Notes: generated from the sequence alone by a model not told the origin. 64,000 nucleotides of DNA from Ignelater luminosus (GCA_011009095.1 VTPC01003933.1:31486-95485), one strand, 5' to 3'. Positions 15,013 through 27,210 are shown, numbered from the stretch's first letter. Translations and numbers: made by a program.

Positions 15013-16221
15013 TTATTGTGATAAATTAAATAATTTTAAGGCATTAAAAGCTGTTGCCAGAGCAACTTCTTCAGGTTTCTTATTCATAAAAGCCGCAATC
15101 ATTTCGACAATAGCAGGCAAGGAACATGGCTCATTACGTTGAAAAGTGCAATAGCGATGTAGAAATGTCATGGATCTGTAAAAACAAAAACATTCATTTA
15201 GTATTCCTTAGCATGCATTCCTTTAATAAACCAACCTCTCTGTTAATGCATCTTTAACATGAAGTGGCAATTTTGAGGCACGAGTATTAGGATACATAAA
15301 AGGAGCATCGGTTTCAACTAAAAGACGTTCTAATGGTATCGTACCATCTACTAACAATTTACGAACACCTGTATCTGACTTGTCTTTACATAAGTAACCT
15401 AGAATTTTAAATTCTCTATAATGCAAATAGTTAGAACAACCAAATTAATAAAGCATACCAGTTAATCCTATGTAAAATCCTTGATCCAGATATGTAACGG
15501 CTTGTTCTGTTGTACCAGTAAAACAATGTATCACAACTGGTGGTAATCGATCTTTGTATTGTCCTAAAATTTCTAATAAATCCTCATGAGCTTCTCTTTC
15601 ATGAACGAACAATGGTTTGTGTAATTCACAAGCTAAACTAATCTAAAATAGAAAAAATATAAACAAAAATTAAATTTAGTTTTAAAAAGTTTACTTGTTT
15701 GTGGAAGACTTTTCTTTGCTCATCGGGTTCTGAAAAATTCCTATTATAATCCAAACCGCATTCCCCTATGGCTACACATTCAGGATTTTGAGCAAGACTT
15801 CGTAATTCTTCCCACGATTCATCAGTATATGATTTTGCATCATGTGGATGTATTCCTTAAAAGATCATCACATTGCACTTTATATTAATAAATAATTAAT
15901 TAGGCACTTACCAGCAGTAGAATACAATATGCCCGGATATATTCTGGTCAATCGTAGGGCTTCCTTACTTGTTTTAACTGATGTACCCGTAACCATAATT
16001 TTTTGAACACCTAACAAATAAGAAATACTAAACACATGCTTACTCATAGACTGTCCTAATCACTTACCAGCATCTTTAGCTCTTTGTATAACTGAATCCA
16101 AATCTCTGCTATATTTTTTATTAGTTAAATTAGCACCAATGTCAATTACAATTAAGTTTTCGTAACATTGTTCAATCGCTTTTTCGTTGTCTAAATTTGA
16201 AACGTCGATATTTGTAGCCAT
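15013..16221 (-). CDS. TatD-family metal-dependent nuclease
   Basis: Six exons, read leftward: 16068-16221, 15912-16010, 15695-15855, 15459-15642, 15236-15398, 15013-15175. All introns are GT-AG and the sum (924 nt) gives 307 aa. Residue order matches TatD: an N-terminal VIDIGANLTNKKYSRD metal site, STAGIHPHDAKS-like GxHPH motif, VAIGECGLDYNRNFSEP, FVHEREAHEDLL, IHCFTGT, and LLVETDAPFMYP. These supply the His, Glu and Asp ligands of the two-metal TIM-barrel active site. Family members are 3'-5' DNA/RNA exonucleases linked to DNA repair or apoptotic DNA breakdown. The motif wording (GIHPHDA, GLDYNRNFSEP, HCFTGT) looks closer to bacterial-type TatD than to the TATDN1 branch, but the five introns show it is a resident eukaryotic gene. 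Confidence 0.93.
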
Positions 16222-17100
16222 ATTTTATTAATATGTTATGTAATAATGAAGGATGCTTTTGGGGAAAATTAAATTAAATTACTTAAATTACAAATATAAC
16301 CCCATTACTCATACGATGGAAATATCAAAACAGCTGTTCGGCACCAGACGTAATTAAAAACAGTGGCGGTATCTAGTTAATGAATGATGAACTGATGAAA
16401 ATTGACGTGGCGGGAATGCTTCAAATCGAAGCAAATTAAAATCAAATATGTACTCTTACTGCTCCTACTATAAGAAGACTGGCTCTACTCATCTGGTTCT
16501 GGGTTTACCGCAACTATCCATTACAGTACAGCTTTTTGTATAAATAATGTCGCAGTACATTCTTTTATTATAAAATAATAAAATAAATGAAATCTGACTT
16601 ACACAGCTTTATAATTGGGCAGATTATACATGACTAAAAGATACTTTCGATAGCTAATATAAAATCAGATTTGAAATGTTAAGAGAATATGTCACACATT
16701 CAACCTAATTAAGATTTATAGTTCCCCATGTAAAAGGACATAGAAGGTTTAATGCTGCTAAAAGAAGAAAATAAAATCTCTATTCAATGGTAGGAAAAAA
16801 TACCTGGTTTTCAATTTAAAAGGAATCTTGCAGCATCATTCTCACCACACAGTAAAAAATAAAACTTATTTTTCCACAGCAAGTGGTAAAACTTATTTGT
16901 TCCATTTAAGAAAATTCTTTTTGTTTTTTCACAAATAAGGGAGCTAGAGACCGCAGTCTCTCAAGTTATGCACAGATACCAACACACTTGGAATAACACT
17001 TCAAGAAACTGCCCTAGATATACATATATCACAACGACATTAGTCAAGAAAATAAAATCTTCTACAAGATTTTTTATGCCATTTACAAAAAATTATCTTT
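16222..17100. other. Intergenic region upstream of the TatD gene
   Basis: Contains the promoter of the TatD gene next to 16221. No other gene or clear repeat is recognised. Confidence 0.4.
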
Positions 17101-17290
17101 GTAAGCATGTTCATGGAAAAAAGTGCACATTTTACAACTACATTTACAAAATAATCTATAACAAAAAAAACTGAACCTTTTACAATTACAAGTTTCTAAA
17201 GAAATTTTTAATTTTTCTGCCAAGACCTCTCATTAACTTTTGCACAACTTTACATTATTAGAAGCTTTGTCCCATATCTTTTTAAACTGA

Positions 17291-18106
17291 TCACTTTTTT
17301 GCAACTTGGTCACCTTTTCTAACATGCCTTTTAACAATAGCCCAATATCTCTCTATTGGATGTATTTCTAGCCAGTTAGGAGGATTCATAGTTTTTTCTA
17401 GGAGGATATTATTTGTTCTAAGCAGGTTCAAAGTATCTGCTGTGTAGTGTGCGCTAGCCAAATCAGGCCAAAATAGTGACGGAAGTCCATGTTGTTTATA
17501 CAAGTGGAAGAATCGTTTTTGAAGGCATTCACTGTGATATGTTGCAACATTTATGGTACCTTTTGTAAAAAATACGGTTAATTTTTCCCCACAGGAGCAA
17601 ATTGCTTGCCATACAAGAATTTCTTCATCAAATCTAACAACACAAATTGTTTTATTTGCTTCTTCGACGTTCTCACCTTTAGCAAAAGTATGAAACTATG
17701 GACCGGACAATGCACATATATCCATTTTCATGTACGTTTCATCATCCATCAAAACATATTGTTCAGGATTGTCAACAAGAAACTCATACAATTCACTAGT
17801 CCTTGTTGTTCTGGTTTGTTTTAATTGCATTTCTGTTCTTTTTGGCTTTTTCTATAGGTCTTCATGTCATTTCTCTGTTGTACAGTTGAGACACCTATGT
17901 TTACTCTTTTTGCAATTTCTCTTGTTGACAATCAGCAGTAACAGTAACAATGCAATATTTTCATTAACTTTAGGATTTCTTCCATATTTTTGCATGTCTT
18001 CAAGCATATTATGTACTTTTATTAGATTATTTGCAGATACATCTATCGACTTTGCTAATTGCGTCAATGATAAACCATTTGCATTATCCCATTTGCGCAC
18101 AATCAT
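17291..18106 (-). pseudogene. IS630/Tc1-mariner superfamily transposase, decayed
   Basis: Read leftward, an N-terminal helix-turn-helix segment (about 18106-17960: LSLTQLAKSIDVSANNLIKV) is followed, after frameshifts, by a DDE domain. The first acidic site is in YVLMDDETYMKMD (near 17735), the second in LFWPDLASAHYT (near 17465), and the third region is NWLEIHPIERYWAIVKRH (near 17345). This WPDLAS...H and PIExYWA pattern is typical of IS630-like insect transposases. A stop codon interrupts the frame near 17700 and there are at least two frameshifts, so it is dead. A 30-bp block at 17103-17135 reappears inverted near 21215-21250, suggesting that the original element spanned the neighbouring 2.95-kb insertion. 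Confidence 0.8.
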
Positions 18107-18540
18107 TTTTTGTTGTTCTTTACTTTTTCAGGGCAATCTGAATACAAGTACAGCAAACTGCAAAATACAAAATTATTTTTAACAATGCAGATAGTGACAA
18201 ATTCTATCCTACCCACTAAGCAAAAGAACATTATGTTAACATTTACTTAATGTTATCATTCAACATAAAACGTTTCTGAAAAAGTTGACATAACATTATC
18301 TAGAACAACAAATTAAACAAACTTTGCACCCACTATAGATGTTTTCACAATGTCAATGATTTGATAATTTAACATTTTTTCAAATGATGTATAAATGTTT
18401 CTTAAACATTTTAGAAACATTTAACATCTAATGTTAATAGTACGTTAGTAGAACATTATTTTAATACACTTGTTCACATTATTTTCAACGTTTATTTTAC
18501 ATTCTTATTATATTATCTATATTATTATATCCACAGTTAA

Positions 18541-18667
18541 GGCTCAGTATTTCCATCTTTAGTTAACTTTAACTAGAAGTTTATTTCTGTGGATACAACT
18601 GTCGTCACAACTTATCCATAGAAATAAACTTCCAGTTAAAGTTAACTAAAGATGGAAATACCAGGGG
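18541..18667. repeat. Hairpin MITE 1 of a three-hairpin cluster
   Basis: Two ~50-bp arms are near-perfect reverse complements: both contain TATTTCCATCTTTAGTTAAC on one strand or the other. The loop is about 20 bp. The left boundary is TTAAGGC and the right boundary abuts hairpin 2. No coding content. Confidence 0.85.
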
Positions 18668-18670
18668 CCT

Positions 18671-18827
18671 GGGGATCAATTCTTGAATGTTCGCTATAAG
18701 AACAAATTCATTAGAATCATTTAAGCACACAATCGGACCAATCAGATGTATCTAAATTGTGACATTGCTAAGCAACCAATAATGTTAACAAATTCATTAT
18801 CATAGCGAACATTCAAGAATTGACCCC
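18671..18827. repeat. Hairpin MITE 2 of a three-hairpin cluster
   Basis: Ends GGGGATCAATTCTTGAATGT on the left and, in reverse, GGGGTCAATTCTTGAATGTT on the right, extending through CGCTAT: ~26-bp inverted repeats around a ~100-bp core. It directly abuts hairpins 1 and 3. Confidence 0.85.
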
Positions 18828-18942
18828 GTTTCACAAAATACTATTATGACTATTATTAATAATGTGTATCCTAGCAATGTATTATTAATAGCAATAACAC
18901 ACACTATTAATAATAGACTACTATTTTTGTGAAATAGCCCCC
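18828..18942. repeat. Hairpin MITE 3 of a three-hairpin cluster
   Basis: The left arm starts GTTTCACAAAATACTATTAT and the right arm in reverse reads GGGGCTATTTCACAAAAATA, followed by a matching TATTATTAATA segment. The right boundary is followed by AGGCCTTAA, mirrored by TTAAGGC at the left of hairpin 1. Confidence 0.8.
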
Positions 18943-20056
18943 AGGCCTTAAATCAAAGACTATATTACTCTTGTCTTCATAGAAGACTGGGATAACTCGT
19001 GTTTTAAGATGCCAATTAGATAAAAATATTTTTTTTTACTAGCTTTAGAATGTACCATTATTTATGATGTTTTTAATTCGAGAAGTTAATTTTCTTCACC
19101 TAAGGCAGTAATAGATTTTTCTCTCGTATTAGTAAAATAATAAAAACAAAATGTCATTTCAAATTATTTATTTGTTTTGAAAAATGACAATTTTGAAGGC
19201 TACCTGTTTTTCACAGATATTTAAAACCAAGCATTTATATTAAACGTTTTACTTTGTTGTCAATACAAAAACTGTTAAATAATTGGAATAAATAAACCAC
19301 AGTTGAGAAGACTGTTATAGCCCCACACTATTATAATACTACAGCTTGAGTATAATAAAGGTCTTCTATACTTTAGAATGTAATTACTATTAACTTACTA
19401 CTAAATTGATAGATGGATTGCAAAAAGAAAAGTATTATAGAAAATGATTTATTGTTGTAAATATATCTAACATACCTATGCATTGACATAACTTATTCTT
19501 TCATGCTTCTAGCCTGTGTGCCTGAAAAGAAAAGTTTAGATAAATATTCAACATAATACTCAAAGTACATGAATTGATAAAGTACAGTAAAAACTGATAT
19601 TATGGTCTACAGAATGACATTGTAAGAAAGTACAGTGGGACTAAATTAATTTCCCAGTACTTGTAAATACAGTACAAGCTTGTGAACGGTTGGATAACGC
19701 AAACAAAAAGTTATCATCTCAAACAGAATTAATTGACCCTTTTAAACAAAAATTGTCTAGAATTATACAAGAATTTAATTTATGTAAATTATTTCTTTGT
19801 AAATTAAATATATATGTAATTTTAGTAATAATCTGTGTTTTTTTACTAAATTTTATACACCTTCAATAAAATGAAAACCTCCGATAATATGAATGATCTC
19901 TGGCACATTTGTGTTCACATTATCGAGCTTGTACTGTAAATGAATTTAAAAACAAACTTTTCTACAAAAATGTTCTCAGTACTTGTTAAATTAACTAGCA
20001 AAGTTAAAAATTCTTATAACATTTTTCTAGACAACTTCAGTATTTAAGACAAATAT

Positions 20057-20504
20057 CTATTTTACCCACCAAGTGTTTCTTCTTTTTACATTGGCAAAAC
20101 GGAACCAGTCCATAATAATGTTTTCAAATCTTTTTCTGTGCAACGTTGATAATTTGCCCTGGATGCTTCTGAAATAAAAAAGGGTCCTTAAAAATGGTTT
20201 AGAGATTTAAAAAGTTTCAGTGAAATTAAATAAAAAAACTTTTGGGAAAAGTAAACATTCACTTCTTGTGTAAAATATATGACATGCACACATACACTCC
20301 CACAGCGACATTAAAAATGAAGAAAGATTAATAATGTAAAAGATACACAATCATAAACTAAGTACTTACCTCTAAGGCATGTTACCACACATGTGTCGGA
20401 TATTTTTAAATTTTGTTTTTGACCTGTCCATGAGCACATACTGGCCAATTCATTGCTGAATATTTTAGTCAAATGGCGGATGGACAACCATCCCCAACAT
20501 TAAT
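20057..20504 (-). pseudogene. DUF4806-like protein remnant in two exons
   Basis: Exon 20370-20504 (reading leftward) encodes a segment with IFSNELASMCSWTGQKQNL, and after a GT-AG intron exon 20057-20168 continues EASRANYQRCTEKDLKT, then, in another frame, IIMDWFRFANVKRR to a stop. The pattern (NELA, SxTG, basic/hydrophobic strand, then an acidic helix and a W-containing helix ending in A..R) is that of the DUF4806 family as I remember it, a domain of unknown function common in insect mobile or multicopy proteins. A stop codon at the exon start and a frameshift in the last exon show decay. Only the C-terminal part is visible. Assignment is from motif resemblance only. Confidence 0.45.
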
Positions 20505-21515
20505 CTAGAAAAACATAAAACTGAAAAATCATCCATCTAGGACAAGTTACAAACTCATGTGATAATAAATGCACAAAAGCACATGAGCACAATGATGTCT
20601 TGTAACTAAAAAAGTTAAGTGTACCGGTTTGTAATTGTACTTACTTTTATTTCAAGTAACAAAATAATAATGTAAATTCAAGAAATCCACATTATCCAAC
20701 AAATATTTAATAGCATAATGCCGATAACAATGCACTTTTGCACCTCATCTTGCATACAGTACAAAAGAACTTCTACAAATACAGCGACGCTCGCGAATAT
20801 TACCGAAAATGAACAAACGACGCTTATAAAATAAAATGTTTCATTAATAATGTTGTATGAATAATATGAAATACAACTTTTGTTAATGTTAATGGATAAT
20901 ATTATATCAATAAAAAACATAACGTATTTAAAGAAAACTTTCTTTAACAAACTTAAAGAAAACGTTTCAAATAAACATTTGCTACAACATTACAGAGATG
21001 CTTAATCAAGATGTTTTATTAACGTTATTTACAATATAAAATTTTTAACGTTAATGTACATCATTATATATAATAGAGATACAACGTTTTTAAAAAACGT
21101 TATTTAGTATCACTTAAATCAAACGTTTCAAAATGTTATTTCTACGTTCTTTGCTAAGTGGGTAGTCTCTGCAATTCAAAGTAAGTTTGTGTTTAGAGGA
21201 AAAATAAAATCAAAATGTGCACTTTCTTTTGTGAACATGCCTTATTTTAGAAAAATGGATAAGTTATTAAAACTTATCTTAATTCAAACCTTTTTCATTA
21301 ATGAGCCTGCCTTTATTCCAAACCAATTCCTTTCTACTTTTATACTACACCTCCTATCTAATGGGCGACTATACTACAATATGCGATGCAATTCCAGATA
21401 TGAAAGGTTTCTTAGGTTTGAGATACCTGCAAACTCACATTTAGTTTGGCAAAAAATTTTTATCAGTTTTTTGTCTAAAGCGGGTTCATGCAGGATTTAA
21501 AATTAAGAAAATATA

Positions 21516-21714
21516 CAGTGTCCCAGAAGACTCACAACACTGAGGTTCTTCTTTTTGCTCTACTTCTACACTCACTTGAAGTACAGTTACCATTTTTGGA
21601 CACTGACTAGCTAATACTAACCAGTGTATAAGAATGATAGCAGTACTTTAAGTGAGTATGTGAGTAAAGTAAAAAGAAGCCACGTGGATGTTTCGCGTTT
21701 TGTGGCACACCCTG
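21516..21714. mobile_element. Hairpin MITE, ~70-bp inverted arms
   Basis: Left end CAGTGTCCCAGAAGACTCAC, right end in reverse CAGGGTGTGCCACAAAACGC; further in, both arms share CTTCTTTTT..CT..ACT and ACTCACTT.AAGTAC. The left flank is TA and the right is AA, so the TA duplication is only half preserved. No ORF. It is probably a degraded Tc1/mariner-type MITE. Confidence 0.7.
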
Positions 21715-23689
21715 AACAGATTTTTTTTTAATGGTTTTTTGGGAAGCTGTAGGCCGTTAAACTGTTAAAGAACTAAAATTAATGAATTTAGGATTCTTAC
21801 AATTACGTAGTAAAATATTTGTTTAAATTTTGTTCTTTATTTTTCTTTTGCACAAGTGTCCCATCTATATTAAAATCTTGAAGTTTATTATTTTAATCAT
21901 CAAAGGCTATTTTAACTTTTGGGTATATTTAATCAAACTAACGATTCATGATTATGATATAAAATTTATGTAGTTGTTAAATCATCGCAAATTTGCAATT
22001 AAATTGATTATTAATCAGATGAAAAGATCTGCAACTAACTTAATCATTAATCGTGAAAAAGTAATCAACTTAACAATATTTTTCATCTTTAATCTGGCAC
22101 AAAAAAAGTCACAAATTGCCACACAAGTGAAAACTGCATTAAAATTAGTAGTTCTGACTGATGCCACCAATAAATACAGTCATGAACAACCACTAACTGC
22201 TCAAATTGGTCCAATAATTTTAGAGATAATCAGTGGCATACAAATCCACAAACATCAAAACTAATAACCTTTTTTTTCAGTCCGTTAAAAATCAGAGAAA
22301 CATAATATAGTGAGGATTTATTAAAACTTGCTTAGAATAGTGAGAAAGCTGTACATTCAGATTTTGGTTGAAAAATTTTAATAACTGTATTTTACTTCTT
22401 TGTTAGAAATGGGATTTCAATTACTTACCAATTACACAGTTCTCCAAGTGAGATATTTGTGGATACTTCGATACTTTTAAAGTAATTGTATTTTACATAG
22501 CGAACCTACTGTGATTAGAAATAAAAACAAAAAATCAAAAATATGCATGGTAAGAACTTTCTCATCAAAGAGAGTTATTAAGAAAAGTTGCTTAGAATAT
22601 AATGAGATAAATTTTTCTTGATAAATTTTTTAAAGAAAATCCTACATTTTTTGATACTTAGTTATTTTAATTCACAGTAGGCTGAGTGTGTGCCACAGAA
22701 CATAAACAAGGTGTACTACATGAAACTGTTTCAAAAGTATGATAGTAGACTGTGTAATTGGTATAAATAATAAGTGTAAATGAGTAGTATGAAAATTATG
22801 TTTGCAATCTTTTTAGCTTAAGATGAAGATCACTTATGGTGTCTTGATAATTAGTAGTAGATGTTTATTTTAATCAACAACTTAATAGATCATTCATAAT
22901 ATTAATATGGCCCACTGCTTTTTGATATAAAAATAAAATGTCTACCATAAAATCATTCAAGTATAGTCCTGACTCATGTCGTTCAACTATGGTCTAAATA
23001 CCTATCCAAAGAAAAATCCATCTAAAAGAACTAGTACCAACATTTAGTTAGTTTGAGACACATTTTGCGGTACCTAGTTACTATTATCATAGTAGGATAG
23101 TGTAGGTTCAACTTCAAGATGAACTATTTGTTCTGAAATATTTTACAATATTTTACCATATCATAGACCTGCAATTATTGCTTTCAACTGTAGCCCAAAA
23201 ATGATTTAACTATTACGGTTTATTCAATTAAATTTGGTTGTGAAACACACATGTAACAATGTCCAAAATTAAATAAGAAGAATAAGATATAAATATCCTT
23301 CGAACATAAAACTCATTAGATTTATTAATCAGGTAGTTCAGAACCTAAACTGTTCAAAACCTGTTCATTTGTGTTTTCTGGACAGTTTGGAATTGTCTAT
23401 TCTTACTTTTCCTTTGAAGGAGGTGTAAAATTTACATCATAAACATAACCTAGACATAGTGATGATACATACACAGCAAATTTGTAAACAGGTGATAATA
23501 CTACCTAAGCAGCAATTATAGCAAATACAGCATATTCCTGATGTTAATTAAATTGTTTCCTAAATAATCCAACCTAAAAATCTGTCCATTTGAGGTCATA
23601 GTTCAGAGTAGTTTGGAATAATTGGGAACTACTTCGTGAAGTCATAGTTGTCCAATAATCATAACACCAGTGAACAAACCTTTCAGGAT
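21715..23689. other. Intergenic, repeat-derived sequence without recognisable genes
   Basis: No domain-bearing frame. The right part (about 22.9-23.7 kb) may be the 3' portion of the retrotransposon remnant that follows, read on the minus strand. Confidence 0.35.
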
Positions 23690-23870
23690 GTACAGACTGT
23701 ACAAAAGCAGAATATAAATATTTCACACAAGGTTTCTATAAATAAACTCAAGAACTTTGTTAGCTGCTGATATATTTATTGAAATAGAGTTTATCATCAA
23801 ATAATATTCCAAGATCTTTTAACGATATTTAGACATTTTAGCACAATTCCATTAATAAGTATGAATAAGA
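23690..23870 (-). pseudogene. Non-LTR retrotransposon reverse-transcriptase remnant
   Basis: Read leftward, the frame KDLGILFDDKLYFNKYI followed (after a one-base shift) by AANKVLEFIYRNL matches the connection region just C-terminal of the RT catalytic core in jockey/CR1-type elements (DLGIxxDxxLxFxxHI...A...LGFIxRN). The flanks are full of stops. A short dead fragment, unrelated in position to the element at 60-63.5 kb. Confidence 0.55.
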
Positions 23871-24411
23871 GGATCATAAAATAAAGATTAAGAAATTTCT
23901 ACAGTACTATGTCTCTGATTTCCTGGTTTTATTTCTAATCACAAAGCTGGTAGTGTAAGAGAAAATTGCTTGAACAGTATGACAGTATTACCTTTTGGTA
24001 CATATACAACTGATACAAATTTGAAACCAATTCAACAATAAACAAAAAAAACTACAGGGAGTGTAGTTAAAAAGTGGGACACTCTGTATATATGCTGTTT
24101 ATGATTATTTTTATTTTGCAGAAAAATTTTCAGTCTCAGATGGCCATATTTAATAGCATAACATTTATAATACTATGGTTGTTACAAACTTGGGAATTGT
24201 TTGTGTTCAGGAGCAGTAATCATGAATACACACTGCCATCATCCAAGAAAGCGCTTTACCTTTACCACAGCCTTTACAAAAATTGACGCTGCCAATTATC
24301 TGGGAACCTTTCATCGCCAACGCTGCTAATTGCTGCTTACTCTTGAAGACAAGGATTGACTCTATGCGCATGACATCATCACTAGTTTGTTTGTTTGTTT
24401 GACTGATGCAT

Positions 24412-24562
24412 CCCTGAGTTCGGTAAGGTATATCTGACAGCTATTTTTACTGGGATCGTCTCTTGTTCTCGTCACTTAAATAAAAATCCATATTTGAGTG
24501 ACAAGAACAAGAGACAATTTCAAGCAAAAACAGGCGTTAGAGTTACCTTACCGAACGTAGGG
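24412..24562. mobile_element. Hairpin MITE with GTTCGGTAAGGTA ends
   Basis: Arms of about 65 bp are reverse complements: both ends carry GTTCGGTAAGGTA, and toward the centre both carry GTCTCTTGTTCT.GTCACT. The element is about 150 bp with almost no loop, so transcripts would fold into a long hairpin. No ORF. Confidence 0.8.
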
Positions 24563-25546
24563 TATATAAATAAATAAATTGTAACTTACCTAATTGATTG
24601 TTTGTTTGGATATCAAATTATGACAACAAACTAACTATGATGTCATGCGTACTAAGTCAATGTTTGTGTTAATGATCACTTTGGTTTGGAAACTTGCTGA
24701 TGTCAGTGATTTTGAAATTTAAACGACAAATGTTGCTGTTTTAAGAAGCTATTAGATTTAAAAACATTTAAAGCATTAGATTGTCTAAAAAAACACAAAA
24801 CTAATTTATTTGATTGTTTGGTCATAGTTCAGTTGCTTAAAAATGGTAAAAACTGTTGAAAATTATACAAAAAAAATTTAATGTAAGCAACAAAATTTTT
24901 CTATTACAGAATAAGGCTTGAGCAACACACGTCATCAAACTAGTCAACCAATCAGATGTCTCAAATATGGCTGCTTGGACAATAAACAAAGCAATTCAAT
25001 TTTACACATACATTGAGTTCTTGTGGTGTACTTCACTTGCAAGTTTTCAGTACGTTTTAACTTCTTAAAAATATCAATGTATTAGCTAAATTAGATAAAC
25101 AATAACATTAGTATAGTTATTAAATTATACTTTTTATCATAGAATGTACAGGTTTAGTTATAGTTGTTTATTCTCCAGGTAGCCACATGACCCCTGAACT
25201 CTATTGTATTCAGAGTGGGCCATGGCAGACAAATTGTCAAATCAATATTTTTGGTTAAGTATTTGTCATTTAAATGTCACAACTGTTAACCAAAAAATAT
25301 TATTACTAAAAATAAATTATTTTAAAATATCCAATTATTATTTTATTATTAATTACTACTAACAGTCGTTATTATTTTAAATTTTATGAGAAAATTGCAA
25401 TATTTAAAATTATTTCTGTTTAGTAATTTTAATGAGTTAGGTAACCTGAATATACTTTGACACAGCTGTGAACGTTTACATTTCATTCAATTTAATGTGG
25501 TTGGCTAGTTCATTGAGGAACGAAGTGTGAGAAAGCACTGCCCAGA

Positions 25547-26333
25547 CAGTGTTAAAGAAATAGTATCAAAAAATTTAAGGGTGTGAAGTATTCATGAAAA
25601 TAAGTAAAGAAGTTTATATAAACATGTGTCCAGGAATGCACCATTTTCGAGATACAGGGTGTTAAAGTAGGTGTAATTTCTGTCAAGGAACACAATGCGA
25701 ATAATTGCATCTTGTTTTTGATGTACGGTGTGTTCATTAATGACTGAACTTGCTATCTCTCAAAGATTTTTTATTGACAGCTTATGTATTAGTGTGATAA
25801 GAACTAATAATAGAAGAATGTTGCTTATGCAACCTGATATGCACAAAATTAATTATCTCAGAGATTAGTTTTGGCATACTTGTCGCACTTTGTCAATCAT
25901 GTGACATTCAGTCATATTTGAACACCCTGAATTTAAGATTAGAAATGATGCATTCTACAAGAAAAATGCAAGACTAACTTTATTTTTGTTAAATCAATAG
26001 TTAATTTGGAAAATTGAAAGTTTTTTAATTCTTCAGTAGCATAACAATTAGCCCCTCACCCTCCAATTCCTCACCTCTGATGAAGGTAATAAGCACACAA
26101 CTAAATAGAATAGTAGACACCTAAGAGTAACAAGCATGTAGAAAATTTCATCCTGACATCTCACCTTGGTTTTGAAATATTGAAAAAACAAGGAATTTTA
26201 AATGAAATCTTGACACCCTGTATCTCAGAAACAGTACATTTTCGGACACGTTTATCTAAAATTCTTTACTTATTTTCATGAGTACTACATGCCCGCCCTT
26301 AAGAGTTTTTAACACTATTTTTTAAACACCCTG
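25547..26333. mobile_element. MITE with ~120-bp terminal inverted repeats (family also at 42.4 kb)
   Basis: The left end (25547-25665) and the right end (26215-26333) are reverse complements with mismatches. They share TCATGAAAATAAGTAAAGAA and GAGATACAGGGTGT, and end in CAG(GG)TGTT-type termini. Internal sequence at 26125-26230 is shared with the element at 42.4-42.8 kb (AGAAAATTTCATCC, TTGAAATATTGAAAAAACAA). No ORF. Termini of the CAGGGTGT type are usual for insect mariner-like MITEs. Confidence 0.75.
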
Positions 26334-27210
26334 TATTTTTACTAGGAATCTGCAAACATTATCAACTTAAAAAGTGTAACTTTTATTTTAAAAAGTTATT
26401 TTTACTCATAGAAATTTTATTTAAAAAGCATCTTATACAATGTATGATCCTGCTGAGTGTATATTAAATTTGAAATTATTATCAGTGGCTGTAATAACGT
26501 TTTTCATAGCTCTTAACAGCACAAACCATTTTTATGTTTTTATCTTTATTTGTTACCAGTGATAATGTCATTTGAAAAGTGTTGAGGTTAAGTTAAATAT
26601 TAAACCCATAACCTAATATACCTAACTTTGATTTATTTTAACTTTATTTTGACATAACAGTAACTCAGGTAAAAATGCAGTTTATTGGGGAGCTGTGCAA
26701 TGTTGTTGCATTCTCTAAGATATAGTTTCATTTGAAAAAAGATTAATATGATTAAACTCCATGTGATCTTTCATAAACATAAGCAAGATCAAGACTTTTG
26801 AATTTCTGAAATACTTAAAGATTTTCATTAAAAGTTTTGTTTTATTTGAATATAGTTTTGAGGGTAATAGTTGATGCATAAAATTGCAATCTTTGACCTG
26901 AGATTCCCCAAAAAACTAGGTAGCCAAAAAATTTACATAAAAAGCAAAAGTGCCTAAAAGTGCCCAATTTCACAGGAGGAACAAAAACATACTTTAAACT
27001 GCAACAGTTTACTTAACATTACTGAGTTTCATTATAGTAATATCTTATGAGGCGACTGATATTTTGTTAATGAAATTACACAAATTCCGAATATTTTAAG
27101 ACTCTCCCACACATCCAAATATCAAAACATTTTAAGTGCCAATCTATTTGCACTGCACTAAACTGTTGCATCTAGGTAAAATAAAACCAGTAACAAAATA
27201 GTCTTTAAAA

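Larger units (their letters stand above)
18212..21162. mobile_element. 2.95-kb TIR element carrying a DUF4806-like remnant
   Basis: Left end CCCACTAAGCAAAAGAAC, right end in reverse CCCACTTAGCAAAGAAC, both flanked by TA. Inside both ends there are repeated AACGTT/AACATT-type blocks (18230-18300 and 20935-21145), so the subterminal regions are also related. The interior has hairpin elements at 18.54-18.94 kb and a two-exon DUF4806-like remnant on the minus strand at 20057-20504. No DDE transposase is recognisable. Superfamily is unassigned. It lies between pieces of the IS630-like element and probably inserted into it. Confidence 0.7.

Noticed and set aside
15013..16221. Recent bacterial transfer or contamination as the source of the TatD gene
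   Set aside because: Five well-formed GT-AG introns and an AT-rich host-like composition make it a resident eukaryotic gene.
17730..18182. 150-aa plus-strand open frame
   Set aside because: It lies antisense to the IS630-like transposase pseudogene; no domain of its own.
20678..20950. Hydrophobic 90-aa minus-strand frame in the TIR element
   Set aside because: Composition is that of AT-rich DNA, it overlaps the subterminal repeats, and there is no known fold.
21189..21500. 103-aa plus-strand frame
   Set aside because: No domain; it overlaps the inverted terminal block of the IS630-like element.
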